DNA from: Elymus sibiricus
Lineage: Eukaryota; Streptophyta; Magnoliopsida; Poales; Poaceae
Direction: 5' to 3'
Assembly (NCBI GenBank): GCA_039707655.1
Contig: CM077666.1
Span: 286,863,166-286,927,165 of the forward strand
Length of the DNA stretch: 64,000 bases
The number at the start of each line of letters is the position of its first letter. Position 1 is the first letter of the stretch. The notes beneath the pieces are model-generated. The model saw only the letters and a list, made by a program, of their open reading frames with translations. It made no database searches and was not told the DNA's origin. Of the stretch, positions 44,303 to 55,298 are shown piece after piece. The translations under genes were made by a program, and so were the position numbers.

Positions 44303-45250
44303 TGTCGTGGTATTCTCGCTGGGGGTGCGTGATTCACGGCAGATGCCATGAGATGGCTTATGAGGTGGGGCTACGATAGGACGCCGGTGGGTTTCGGAGG
44401 CGAGGTTGGCACGAGCGAGTGCGGGACACAAGACGTACCCAGGTTCGGGGCCCTCCGGAGAGGTAACACCCCTACTCCTGCCGTGTGAGCTGATAAGCAC
44501 AGAGGTTACAGAGTCGCTCCTAGAGCTGTTTGGATGGAGGAGGGAGAAGGGGCTAAGCCACCGTTCTGCCTCTCCTGTGCGAGTGTTCGTGATCTGGAGA
44601 GAGCTAGCTAGGGTGAGAACTGATCTTATCGCACTAACTCGAACTCTCAGCCACTAAAACCCGACCCCTCTGCACGGAGGCCTCCCTGGGGGTCTTATAG
44701 GCCGACCCCCAGGGTTACAACGGTAATGTACCAGAGGCGCGGGCCCCTGGTGTCATTGACCAGGATCCGGTGGCCGGGTCGCCGGGTCGCCAGATGCCGG
44801 GATGCCGGGTCGCCGGGTGCCGGGTCGCCAGGTGCGCCGCACCTGCCTGGCGCGGGCATCGTGACGGGTCTTGTCTCATCAGTCTGGGTTCGAGGCACTG
44901 TGGCGCGTCTTGTCCATCGCCAGAGGGAGGTCGGCGCCGCCGTTTCTACAGGACCGCGCCTCACTGACACCGCCCGCCTCGGGCAGGGGTCCAAGGAAAG
45001 CTGCAGCCTCACCTGCTCTGTCAGGGTAAAGGGAGGAGCGCTGTAGCACCGCTTGCTTCGTCGCTAAGGCTTCGCCGCCTCGCGGCCAGCCGGCATGGGC
45101 CAGCCGGCCAGGCCGGGTTGCCACGCCGAGACGGCTCGCGCTGGGGAGCCGGCGTGCCTGGCAAGCCGGCCAGAGGGACTTGTCTTGCTCTGATGATTTT
45201 CCAAAAGGGATTCGGGCTCCGTTGCCTACCCGGGGGTCATCCCCCCGACA
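44303..45250 (-). repeat. 5' LTR of element F
   Basis: 948 bp, paired with 31565-32504. TATA-like CTATAAGAC (minus) is at about 44694-44701. Differs from its partner at about 19 bases, plus one extra GTCGCCGGG-type 9-bp unit near 44805. Confidence 0.95.
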
Positions 45251-45496
45251 CTTGTATCACCATCTCTTCGCCGAACTAGTGCACCTATACAATTTACCAT
45301 AGTATTGAGAGATTTCTTGTATTTGATTGCAGGGTTGTTTGAGAGAGACCATATTCATCCTACACCTCCCACAGATTGATAAACCTTAGGTCATCCACTT
45401 GAGGGAAATTTGCTGTTGTCCTACAAAACTCTATGCTTGGAGGCCCAACGGAGTCTACAAGAATAAAAGTTGCGTAGTAGACATCAAGCTCTTTTT

Positions 45497-45514
45497 TGGC
45501 GCCATTGCTGGGGA
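45497..45514 (+). other. Primer-binding site, copy 2 of tandem element
   Basis: TGGCGCCATTGCTGGGGA, a tRNA-Asp-type site with two mismatches, 10 bp inside LTR2. Its presence to the right of the middle LTR proves that a second internal region starts here. Confidence 0.85.
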
Positions 45515-45519
45515 GGTGA

Positions 45520-46121
45520 GTGCTTGAAGTTATATATTTAGATCTTGCAATTGAATCTTTTAGTTTCTTGTTTTTCACTAGTTTGGTTTATAAAAGAAAA
45601 TTACAAAAAAAGTTGGAATTGAGGTTGCCTCAAATGCTTCATCTTTATGAAGCGTTCCTTGAAAATGATGGATCGGAAAATTGTGCCAACGTGTTAGAAG
45701 AAGAATTCAATAAAATGTTTGGCATAAAATCCTTGAATGATAAGCATGATTGCAATGTTATTAGTATGCCTTCTTTGAATATCCATGATGCTAACGATAT
45801 GCAAAGCCATAAGCTTGGGGATGCTATGTTTGATGAATATGATCTTTTTTGTCCCCCTACTTTTGATGAGCAAATTTATTGTGATGAAAGCATGCCTCCT
45901 ATTTCTGATGATTATATTGATGAAAGTGGGTTTGGAAGAGTGTCAACTCTAGTTAATAATGATCCCACTATTTTGGAGGGTGTTGAATCTTATTGTAAGA
46001 ATTATGAAAGTAGATTTGGAGAGGTCGTGACATTATTTAGTGATGATTCCACTATTTTGGAAGAGGTTTCAATTGATTATGACAACAAAGTTTCTATCTA
46101 TGATGATTATTGTGATGACAT
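45520..46121 (+). pseudogene. Uncharacterised ORF of tandem element, copy 2, part 1
   Basis: About 201 codons before the CACTA, the best copy of this frame. Features: a short N-terminal hydrophobic stretch (SFSFLFFTSLVY, residues 13-24), a basic segment (KRKLQKKLELR), an acidic middle, and two repeats of about 29 residues carrying SGFGRVSTLVNNDPTILEGV (about 136-155) and FGEVVTLFSDDSTILEEV (about 165-182). The SGFGEV.TL motif also occurs in the protease ORF of elements A and B. No known domain is recognised. Joining across the CACTA keeps the frame open (to 56787). Confidence 0.6.
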
Positions 46122-46627
46122 CACTACCGCAGGAATGCCTAGCAGTGGCGGGCGCAAAAAGGCCAGCAGTGGCGGGCAAGCCTCCCAGGGGCACCCACCA
46201 CCGACCTCCCGCCACTGCTAGTACCCCATCAGTGGCGGGCACTCCCCTGCCACTGGTAGAGCATCTCTAGTGGCGAGTGTCTCCTCCCTCCCACCACAGC
46301 TAGATGCTCTGGTTGTGGCGGTCGAACTTCCCTCGCCCGCCACACAGATGTTGTAGTTGGGGCCGGCAACCTGGACTTCCCACCAAAGCTATACATATAA
46401 CCAGCAAGTATTTACATATTCGATCATATGCATTACATTTTTCCATAGTCAATAAACAAGCTAACAACAAGTTGTCCAACTGCATATAGCTAGCAAAGTC
46501 ATATAGGAATTTTCATAGAAACATAGAAACTACATTCAGAGCATCGATCATAGAGACCACATTATGGCAGTGCACAAGTACTTGACAAACAAAAGTTCAG
46601 CTCCATCATAGCAACTTGAGATTAAGC

Positions 46628-46939
46628 TCAGCTCTGTGAAGAGATGTCCTCGTCTCCAATCATCTTGTTGACCTCGTCAAGGGCGGACTTGGTAGTTTCA
46701 AAAAGTGTCTCGGCAGCCTCGACGGCTCCTCGCGCACTCTCTGCAGCAGTTTTGCGGCTTCTAGTGGCTATCCTCGCAAGATCGGGAGATCCTTCAGCGC
46801 TCTTGGCGTATTGTAGAGCCTTCTGGGTGTCTACTAGGGTCCTATCCGCATAGGTGAGCGCGAACACCGAGTACCCAACCAGCCTCGAGATGGCGTCTAG
46901 GGCTGTAGGAGTCGTAACGAGGCCTGTCGGCTCCTCCAT
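46628..46939 (-). CDS. CACTA-borne small ORF, 103 codons (copy 2)
   Basis: Counterpart of 19107-19418, still open end to end, with the same acceptor-like TTTGCGATTTAG before the ATG. It has 11 amino-acid differences in 103 from copy 1, including Ala to Asp and Ser to Arg. No known domain. Confidence 0.45.
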   Translation of the reverse strand: MEEPTGLVTTPTALDAISRLVGYSVFALTYADRTLVDTQKALQYAKSAEGSPDLARIATRSRKTAAESARGAVEAAETLFETTKSALDEVNKMIGDEDISSQS

Positions 46940-47033
46940 CTAAATCGCAAAAGTTGACAGTTAGATAAACCACATTTATACGAAAGCAACTATATAAGAA
47001 GATAATTAAAACTGTGTACGGCAACCCTCAATG

Positions 47034-47255
47034 TCATTCTTTGGGTGAGCGGTTCTCACTCTTAAGTGGTTGTACATATGTTGGGCACTCCATGAATGGT
47101 ACATCGACTGTCGGTGATGGCCGTTCTTCACCTTCTCCTCCTCCTATACCAATGTATCGAAGGAGGAAGAGGCTAGAACGACCCTCTACGATAACAGTCG
47201 GTTCATCTCCCAAGTGGTTGTATATATGATGTACACTCAATGTTATTTCGACCAT
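47034..47255 (-). CDS. CACTA-borne repeat ORF (copy 2)
   Basis: Counterpart of 19507-19734 with the same two-unit structure and the start MVEITLSVHHIYNHLGDEPTV. The conserved start and repeat suggest a real exon in the ancestral CACTA. Translation is unproven. Confidence 0.35.
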   Translation of the reverse strand: MVEITLSVHHIYNHLGDEPTVIVEGRSSLFLLRYIGIGGGEGEERPSPTVDVPFMECPTYVQPLKSENRSPKE

Positions 47256-47859
47256 TGGTGAAGGTTGTCCTTCACCTTCTCCTCCTACTTTACCATGTTC
47301 GATCTTTGAGGAGGAGAAGAGGAAGGATGACCCCTACGACAACAGTTGGTATCCTCCTCTGAAAACAACAACTCTCATCTCAATATGTGGATTTATAGTG
47401 AGAATTTCCCCCCTAAACAAAAAATGTAGCTAACAATATCAGCAAACTAATTAAGTATTACATGTAGAAAAAACATTAAATAGCTACATGACTCAGTTTC
47501 GATCAACAGCATTACATTAAAATTTGGGCATGAACTCTGCTTTAAAATGGACATATTAAGTGCTAGAAATTTGGCAAAACAGAAATAAATCAACGTTTCG
47601 CCAAAACATTAGCTCTTATTATGAATCCCTGTAAAGAAAGTTCCTATAATCTACGGTCTACGATCTACGAATACGAATAAGAAAGTTCCTATAACTAACA
47701 ATATCAACAACACTACATTAAAATTTATGAATAACAAACAATCTACGAATAAGAAACTGCTACAATCTACGATCTACAAACCCTGGCCATAACCCTACCA
47801 ACAAAAAAAATGTAATAGAACACAATAAAAATCACAAAGCAATCTACGATCTAAAAACC

Positions 47860-48171
47860 CTAGCCGTAACCCCTAGTACTCGTAACTCTAACCCTAGCCC
47901 CTACCAATGTGGGTGGTGGCCACGGCCGTGGGTGTTGGTGCCGGCCGCGGGCTTTGGTGTGGGTGACGGCGGGGACAACGAGATCGTACCGGATCCCATG
48001 GTGACGGCGACGGTGGGGCCGACGGGGTTGGCGAAGAGGACGGCGGGGCCGACGGGGACGGCCAAGAGGACGGTGGGGCCGATGGGGTGGCCAAGAGGAC
48101 GGCGGGGCCGATGGGGCCGGCGAAGAGGCCGGCGAGGCAGAGGCGACGGTGGCACCGAGAGCGAGATCCAT
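47860..48171 (-). CDS. CACTA-borne first-exon candidate (copy 2)
   Basis: Counterpart of 20372-20641, starting MDLALGATVASAS, with four 30-bp repeats at about 48015-48134. It reads 14 codons further than copy 1 because an indel near the CCAATGTGGG stretch changes the frame. Confidence 0.35.
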   Translation of the reverse strand: MDLALGATVASASPASSPAPSAPPSSWPPHRPHRPLGRPRRPRRPLRQPRRPHRRRHHGIRYDLVVPAVTHTKARGRHQHPRPWPPPTLVGARVRVTSTRGYG

Positions 48172-48558
48172 CAGGGAGAGTTAGGGTGAGTGAGTGAGTG
48201 AAGTGAGGGGGAGGACGGCCGGAGCGCGCGTGGGTTGATAAAATGTGTTCATGGTGCGACGGGCGGCAACGAGCAACCGGCACAGCTATGTTCTGACAAA
48301 ACTGGACATCTGGCAAGGATAACTAGTGGCGGTCGAAAGACGTCGCTCGCCACTGCTTGGTCGTCTACCTGTGGCGGGCGCTAGGTACAGCCCGTCACAG
48401 CTGAGTTACGCAAACAAGTCCCGCCCAGGAGATTATACCTGTGGCGGGCAAGTAGTACCGCCTGCCACAATTAGTCCATTAGCTGTGGCGGGCAGGTTTT
48501 GCTACCCGCCACTGCTTATTTTCAAAAATAGCTGTGGCGGGTGCCCCGCCCAGCCCGT

Positions 48559-50110
48559 TGCTGCTTGTAGTCTGCGTTGGTATTTCTCCGAAGAGGAGAG
48601 GATGATGCAATACAGTAGATATAAGTATTTCCCTCAATTAAGAACCAATGTTATCAATCCAGTAGGAGAACCAAGCAAAAATTCCATTAAGCGCACCTGA
48701 ACACACAAGAGCAAACACTTGCACCCAACGCAAATAAGAGGGTTGTCAATCCTCTTAGCGGTTATTTGCAAGGATTAAATATTATCGAGGTAAATAGATA
48801 AACTAAACTACTAATTAAAATAAAAGTAAATAAATTGCAGCAAGGTATTTTTTAGGTTTTTTTTATATAATAAAGATAGACCCGGGGACCATAGTTTTCA
48901 CTAGAGGTGTCTCTCTTGAGCACATAAACATACGGTGGGTAAACAAATTACTATTGGGCAATTGATAGAAAAGCAAATAATTATGATGGATTCATGGCAA
49001 TGATCATGTATATAGGCATCACGTCCGAGACAAGTAGACCCACTCCTGCCTGCATCTACTATTGTTACTCCACCCATCGACCGCTATCCAGCATGCATCT
49101 AGGGTATTAAGTATGAAACAGAGTAACGCCTTAAGCAAGATGACATGATGTAGAGAAGCAAATTCAAGCAATATGAATAAACACCATCTTTTTATCCTTA
49201 ATGGCAACAGTACAAATACGTGTCATGTCCCTTTCTGTCACTGGGATTGAGCACTACAAGATTGAACCCATCACAAAGCACCTCTCCCATTGCAAGATAA
49301 ATCAATCTAGTTGGCCAAACTAAACCGATAGATCGGAGAGAAATACAAAGCTATAACAATCATGCATAAAAGAGTTCAGAGAAGACTCAAATATTTCTCA
49401 TGAATAATCTGATCATAAACTCACAATTCATCGGATCCCAACAAACACACCGCAAAAGAAGATTACATCGGATAGAACTCCAAGAACATCGAGGAGAACA
49501 TTGTATTGAAGATCAAAGAGGGAGAAGAAGCCATCTAGCTACTAGCTATGGACCCGTAGGTCTGTGGTAAACTACTCACACATCATCAGAAGGGCAGCAA
49601 GGTTGATGTAGAAGCCCTCCGTGATCGATTCCCCCTCCGGCAGAGTACCGAAAAAGGCCTCCAGATGGGATCGCGGAAGAACAGATGCTTGCGGCGGCGG
49701 AAAGGTTTTCTCTTCTAGCTCTCTGGGGGTTTCCCAATATTTTTGAATTTATAGAAGTGGAATTAGGTCAAACGAAGTCACGTGGGCCCACAAGGCAGCA
49801 CGGCGCGCCCCTCCTGGGGTGCGCCCTAGTGCCTTGTGAAACCTCCGTGAGGCTTCTGGCCTCCTCCCGAAGCTTCCCAGGTTTCTTTTGTCCAGAAAAA
49901 AATCTCCAAAAAGTTTCGTGGCATTTGGACTTCATTTGGTACTGTTTCTCTGAAAAGCCAAAAACAAGCAGAAAACAGCAACTGACACTAGGCACTGGGT
50001 TAATAGGTTAGTCCCAAAAACTGATATATAATTGCATATAAAAACATCCAAGATTGATACCATAATAGCATGGAACAATCTAAAATTATAGATACCTTGG
50101 AGACGTATCA
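48559..50110 (-). repeat. 3' LTR of element B
   Basis: 1552 bp, from TGCTGCTTGTAG to GGAGACGTATCA on the plus strand. TATA-like TATAAAT (minus) at 49747-49753. Confidence 0.95.
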
Positions 50111-53013
50111 AGCACCCCCAAGCTTAATTCCTGCTCGTCCTCGAGTAGGTAAATGATAAAAACATTTTTTTTGATGTGGAATGCTACCTATCATGTTTCA
50201 TCATGTAATCTATCTCTTACGGTATGAATAATAAGATCCAAATGATTCAAAGCAATAGTCTATAATTTGATATAAAGACATCAATCCTCAGGCAAACTAG
50301 CAAACAATCATGTCTTTCAAAATAAAAATGCTAAAGAACGTTATCCCTACAAAATCATATAATCCTGTCATGCTCCATCTTCTGCACACAAAGTATTTAT
50401 CATGCACTACCCCGATGACAAGCAGAGCAAGTGGTTCATACTTTTTAGCGCGCTTCAGCTTTTTCAACTCCCACTCAATACATGAGCGCAAGCCATGGAT
50501 ATAGCACTATGGGTGGAATAGAGTATGGTGATAGAGATAATTTGGAGAAGTCAAAAATGGAGAAAGTCTCACATCAACGAGGCTAATCAACAGGCTATGG
50601 AGATGCCCATCAATTGATGTCAATGCGAGGAGTAGGGATTGCCATGCAACGGATGCACTAAGAGCTATAAGTATATGAAAGCTCAACATGAAAACTAAGT
50701 GGGTGTGCATCCAACTTGCTTGCTCATGAAGACCTCGGGCATTTGAGGAAGCCCGTCATCGGAATATACAAGCCAATTTCTATAATGAAAAATTCCCACT
50801 AGTATATGAAAGTGACAAAATAGGAGACTCTATATGAAAAACATGGTGCTACTATGAAGCACAAGTGTGGAAAAGTATAGTAACATTGCCCCTTCTCTCT
50901 TTTTCTCTCATTTATTTTATTTTATTTTTCTTTATACATTTTTTTTCATGGCTCTTTTTCGCCTCTTTTTTTCTATTTTTTTCTTTTTTTTTCTTTTTTC
51001 TTTTTCGTCCGGAGTCTCATCCCGACTTGTGGGGGAATCATAGCCACCATCATCCTTTCCTCACTGGGACAATGCTCTAATAATGATGATCATCACACCT
51101 CTATTTACTTACAACTCAAAATTACAACTCGATACTAGAACAAAATATGACTCTATATGAATGCCTCTGGCAGTGTACCAGGATGTGCAATGATGTTAGC
51201 GTAACATGTATAACAATGATAAATGGTGGCTGAGCCACAAATACTATGTCAGCTATATGGTCATGCAAAGCAATATGACAATGATGATGTGTGTCATAAA
51301 AACGAAACGGTGGAAGTTGCATGGCAATATATCTCGGAATGGCTATGGAAATGCCATGATAGGTAGGTATGGTGGCTGTTTTGAGGAAGATATAAAGCGG
51401 CTTATGTGTGATAGAGGGTATCATATCACGGGGTTTGGATGCACCGGCAAAGTTTGCACCAACTCTCGATGTGAGAAAGGGCAATGCACGGTACCGAAGA
51501 GGCTAGCAAATTGCGGAAAGGTGAGAGTGCGTATAATCCATGGACTCACATTAGTCATAAAGAACTCACATACTTATTGCGAAAGTTTATTAGCCCTCAA
51601 AGCAAAGTACTACTACGCATGCCCCGAGAAGGATAGATTGGTAGGACAAGGTCCCCGACCGCCACTCATAAGGTAGACGATAAATAATAAATCATGCTCC
51701 AACTTCTTAGCATAACGACTGATCATACGTGCATGCTTCGGGAATCACAAACCTTAACACAATTATTCTTACTAAACCAAAATTATCTACTAATACCTTC
51801 CCCATATTACCATCTTAATATCGCAAAACTATCGCAAGGAATCAAATTTATCATATTCAGTGATCTATATGAAAGTTTTTATTATATCCCTCTTGAATAC
51901 CTGTCATATCAGGACCAAATTCATAACCCGTGCATATTACCATTGCTATCATGAGACTCTCAAAAAGGATATAAGTGAAGCATGAGAGTGCAACTATTTC
52001 TTTAAAATATCATCACCGCCGTGCTCTAAAAGATATAAGTGAAGCACTAGAGCAACTGCCTAGCTCCAATGATATAAGTGAAGCACATAGAGTATTCTAA
52101 CAAATCACGAATAATGTGTGTCCCTCTCAAAAAGGTGTGTTCAGCAAAGATGATTGTGACAAACTAAAAAGCAAACAAACTATTTCACAAGACGCTCTAA
52201 GTAAAACACATATCATGTGATGAATAAAATTATAGCTCCAAGTGAGTTACCGATAGATTGTAGACGAAAGAGGGGATGTCTTCCGGGGAATCCCCAAGCT
52301 TAGACGCTTGAGTCTTCCTTGAATATTACCTTGGGGTGCCTTGGGCATCCCCAAGCTTAGGCTCTTGCCACTCCTTATTCCTTTGTCCATCGTAGTCTCA
52401 CCCAAAACTTGAAAACTTCAGCACACAAAACTCAACAGTAACCTCGTGAGATCCGTTAGTATAACAAACAAATCTTTAACTTTAGGTACTGTAGTAAATT
52501 GATTCATATTTAATATTGGCATAATGCTACTGTACTCCAACTTCTCCATGACTCATACCCCCCGATACGATCCATAGATTCATCAAAATAAGCAAACTAT
52601 GCAATAAGAACAGAATCTGTCTAAAACAGAACAGTCTATAAAGATCTATTTAAAAGCCATACTTCTGTAACTTCAAAAATTCTGAAAAATTAGGAAAACG
52701 TGGGAAATTCATATACCAATACGTTTTAAAATTTTCAGATTTTTCTGACGCTCCAGTACGGAACTAAAATTCCAGGACTGGACACAAAACTTTCTGTTTT
52801 CCAAACAGCATCAATTATACTATCTTCTAAATCATCCCAAAGGCATTACTTGGCACAAACACTAACTAAAACATAAAAACATAATCCTAACAGAAGCTAT
52901 AATCATGCAAACACTCAAGAACAGTAGGTAAAAGCAAAAATTTATTTTATTCATTGGGTTGCCTCCCAACAAGCGCTATTGTTTTATGCCCCTAGCTAGG
53001 CATAATACATAGT
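50111..53013 (-). other. 3' non-coding region and purine tract of element B
   Basis: No gene found in 2.9 kb. Next to the LTR the minus strand reads GGAATTAAGCTTGGGGGTGCT, the purine tract. At 50885-51006 there is a strong pyrimidine run on the plus strand (T-rich, a purine run in element sense). Three copies of GATATAAGTGAAGCA lie at 51965-52090. CTTGGGGATGCC-type blocks (52285-52370) and the module at 52700-52976 are shared, inverted relative to the window, with the tandem element D/E. Confidence 0.75.
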
Positions 53014-53926
53014 TTCAAGTGTTGTCATCCTTCAAATTGATTCCATAAGTGGCCCCCATAATGGATTCATATGGTGCTTTAATTCTCTTCCTAGGGAAGT
53101 GTTCCATCCCTTTCTTTAGTGGAAATTGAAATCTTATATTACCTTCTTTCATATCAATAATAGCACCAATAGTTCGAAGAAAAGGCCTACCATGTATTAT
53201 GGGGCAATAAGGATTGCATTAAATGTCAAGAACAATAAAGTCCACGGGCACATAATTTCTATTTGCAAGAATAAGCACATCATTTATCCTACCCAATGGC
53301 TTTTTAATAGTGGAATCCGCAAGATGCAAATTAAGGGAACAAGGATCAAGGTCGGTGAGACCTAGCACATCACACAAAGACTTTGGTATAGTGGAAACAC
53401 TGACACCAAGATCGCAAAGAGCATTACATTCATAATATTTTATTTTTACTTTAATAGTGGGTTCCCATTCATCTTGTAATTTTCTAGGAATTGATACTTC
53501 CATCTCAAGTTTTTCTTCATGCGCTTTCATCATGGCTTCTACAATATGTTTAGTGAAAGCTTTAATTTGTTCATATGCATTTGGTGAATTAATCATGGAT
53601 TGCAACAAGGAAATACACTCAATTAAAGAACAACTATCATAATTAAAGTCCTTGTTATCCAAATTAGTGGGTGCATTACTATTTAAAGTTGTAACCTCTC
53701 CAAACCCACTTTTTTCATTTTTATGATCAAGATTATCACCCTCCAAGCAAGTGGGACTCCTTCTTTCGAAAGTTGACTCTTCTTCAGTCCCTTTTTCATC
53801 AAGTTTTATATTACTAAACAAAGATTCAAAAGGTGTAACACCAATCATTTTAATATCTTCATCATTACTACGATAGAAACTGGGTGGAATTGCTTTTCCT
53901 AGAAATTCTCGCTTAGCTCTCAACAT
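53014..53926 (-). pseudogene. Protease-like ORF of element B
   Basis: A frame from MLRAKREFLGKAIPP to LKDDNT, about 304 codons, with one internal stop (TAA at 53219 where relatives have a codon after LDI). It includes the aspartic-protease active-site segment CNALCDLGVSVSTIPKSLCD (DLG in place of DTG/DSG, frequent in plant Gypsy) and a GRPFLRTIGAIID block that closes the retropepsin fold. Upstream it carries the SGFGEVTTLNSNAP motif. It follows gag in another frame, with a few bases of overlap. The register differs from that of element A, so I read it as an indel. Confidence 0.85.
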
Positions 53927-55094
53927 AGCGGTCCTTTCATACTTTCATTAATGGAGACATAGATAGATTTAATAGACTCATTTATATCATGCTTAAATGG
54001 CAAAATTTTAGTTTTGAGATTTTCCACATCATGAGAGATTCTATCCATGTTCCTAGCCAAAACTCTATTCAATTTTTCCTCTATCATAGCATTGATATTC
54101 TTTTGAGAACTAATAAATTCTTTAATATTACTTTCAAGATCAGAGGGCATCCTATTATTATTATTATAAGAATTACCATAATGATTGCCATAATTATTAG
54201 AGGAATTTCCAGGAAACGGTCTAGCAATTAAATTACCCCTATAAGCATTGTTGTTGAAATTATTTCTAGAGACAAAATTCACATCAATAGCATCATTATT
54301 TCGCTCAATCAAAGTGGACAATGGCACATCATTAGGATCAATACGAGCATTTTTACTAGCAACCAATTCCAATAAAGCATCCATCTTATCACTCAAAGTA
54401 TTAATTTCTTGAACAGAATTTACCTTCTTACCAGTTGGAGTTCGTTCAGTGTGCCATTGAGAATAATTTGCCATAATATTATCAAGAAGTTTCGTAGCTT
54501 CTCCCAATGTAATTTCTATGAAAGTGCCACCTGCGGCAGAGTCTAGCAAATTTCTAGAGGCAAAGTTTAGTCCCGCATAATTTTTTTGTATGATCATCCA
54601 TAAATTCAAACCATGAGTTGGGCAATTTCTTATCATTAATTTCATTCTCTCCCAAGATTGGGCAACATGTTCATGCTCAAGTTGCTTAAAATTCATAATT
54701 AGATTTCTTAAAGAAATAATCTTAGCGGGAGGAAAATACTTGGTAATAAAAGCATCCTTACACTTATCCCAAGAATGAATACTATTTCTAGGCAAGGATG
54801 AAAACCAAGTTTTAGCATGATCTCGTAGTGAGAACGGAAATAATTTTAATTTGACAATATCATTATCCACATCTTTCTTCTTTTGCATATCACAAAGTTC
54901 AACGAAAGTATTTTGATGGGATGCAGCATCTTCATTAGGACTACCAGAAAATTGTTCTTTCATAACAAGATTAAGCAAGGTAGCATTAATGTCACATGAC
55001 TCCGCACTAGTGGTGGGAGGAGCAATAGGAGTACTAATAAATCATTATTATTAGTATTAGAAAAGTCACACAATTTTGTATTTTCTTGAGACAT
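53920..55094 (-). pseudogene. gag: gag of element B
   Basis: Met start at 55094 (MSQENTK, as in element A), then a one-base deletion near 55040 in an A-run, after which a 352-codon frame (54978-53920) covers the whole Gag core: LKLFPFSLRDHAKTWFSSLP, KIISLRNLIMNFKQLEHEHV, CPTHGLNLWMIIQ. The Asn-rich tail is shorter than in A. No zinc knuckle. Apart from the early frameshift it is one of the better-preserved Gag frames in the window. Confidence 0.9.
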
Positions 55095-55269
55095 CGCGAC
55101 AAAGCAAGCAAACTAGCAAACAAGCAAACAAAATATTTTAGTGTTTTTGTAAAAAAAAATTAGAAGTGGGGGAGCTGAAAATGAGAGGCAAATGCAAATA
55201 AAAGGTAAATAAAGTAAATGCAAGTGAATGATAATTTGTGCGAAGGTACTTGGTAATTTTGATGATGTC

Positions 55270-55287
55270 TCCCTCTCAACGGCGCCA
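55270..55287 (-). other. Primer-binding site of element B
   Basis: On the minus strand TGGCGCCGTTGAGAGGGA, a tRNA-Asp-type site with three adjacent mismatches, 11 bp inside the 5' LTR. Confidence 0.8.
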
Positions 55288-55298
55288 GAAATTCTTCC

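Larger units (their letters stand above)
31565..45250 (-). mobile_element. Tat-lineage Gypsy retrotransposon F (complete, degenerate)
   Basis: 13,686 bp with perfect target duplication CTTGT (31560-31564, 45251-45255), a 948-bp 5' LTR at right, a 940-bp 3' LTR at left, a primer site and a GC content far above its surroundings. Sense (minus) order is gag-protease-RT-RNase H-archaeal-type RNase H-integrase. Between integrase and 3' LTR lies a spliced antisense gene on the plus strand. The dual RNase H plus antisense ORF is known for the Tat lineage (Grande, Retand, RIRE2). By eye the LTRs differ at about 19 positions plus one 9-bp unit, so it is fairly young. Sense ORFs carry at least two frameshifts and two nonsense codons. 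Confidence 0.95.
30161..45486 (+). repeat. LTR2, shared middle LTR of tandem element (split by F)
   Basis: Two pieces, 30161-31564 and 45256-45486, join across the CTTGT target duplication to about 1635 bp, the length of LTR1. To its left is a purine tract (3' end of an element) and to its right a primer site (5' start of an element), so one LTR serves both internal regions. Confidence 0.9.

Noticed and set aside
31565..45250. GC-rich island as bacterial contamination or transferred DNA
   Set aside because: It has grass Gypsy domains, two LTRs and a perfect 5-bp target duplication in the surrounding plant element.
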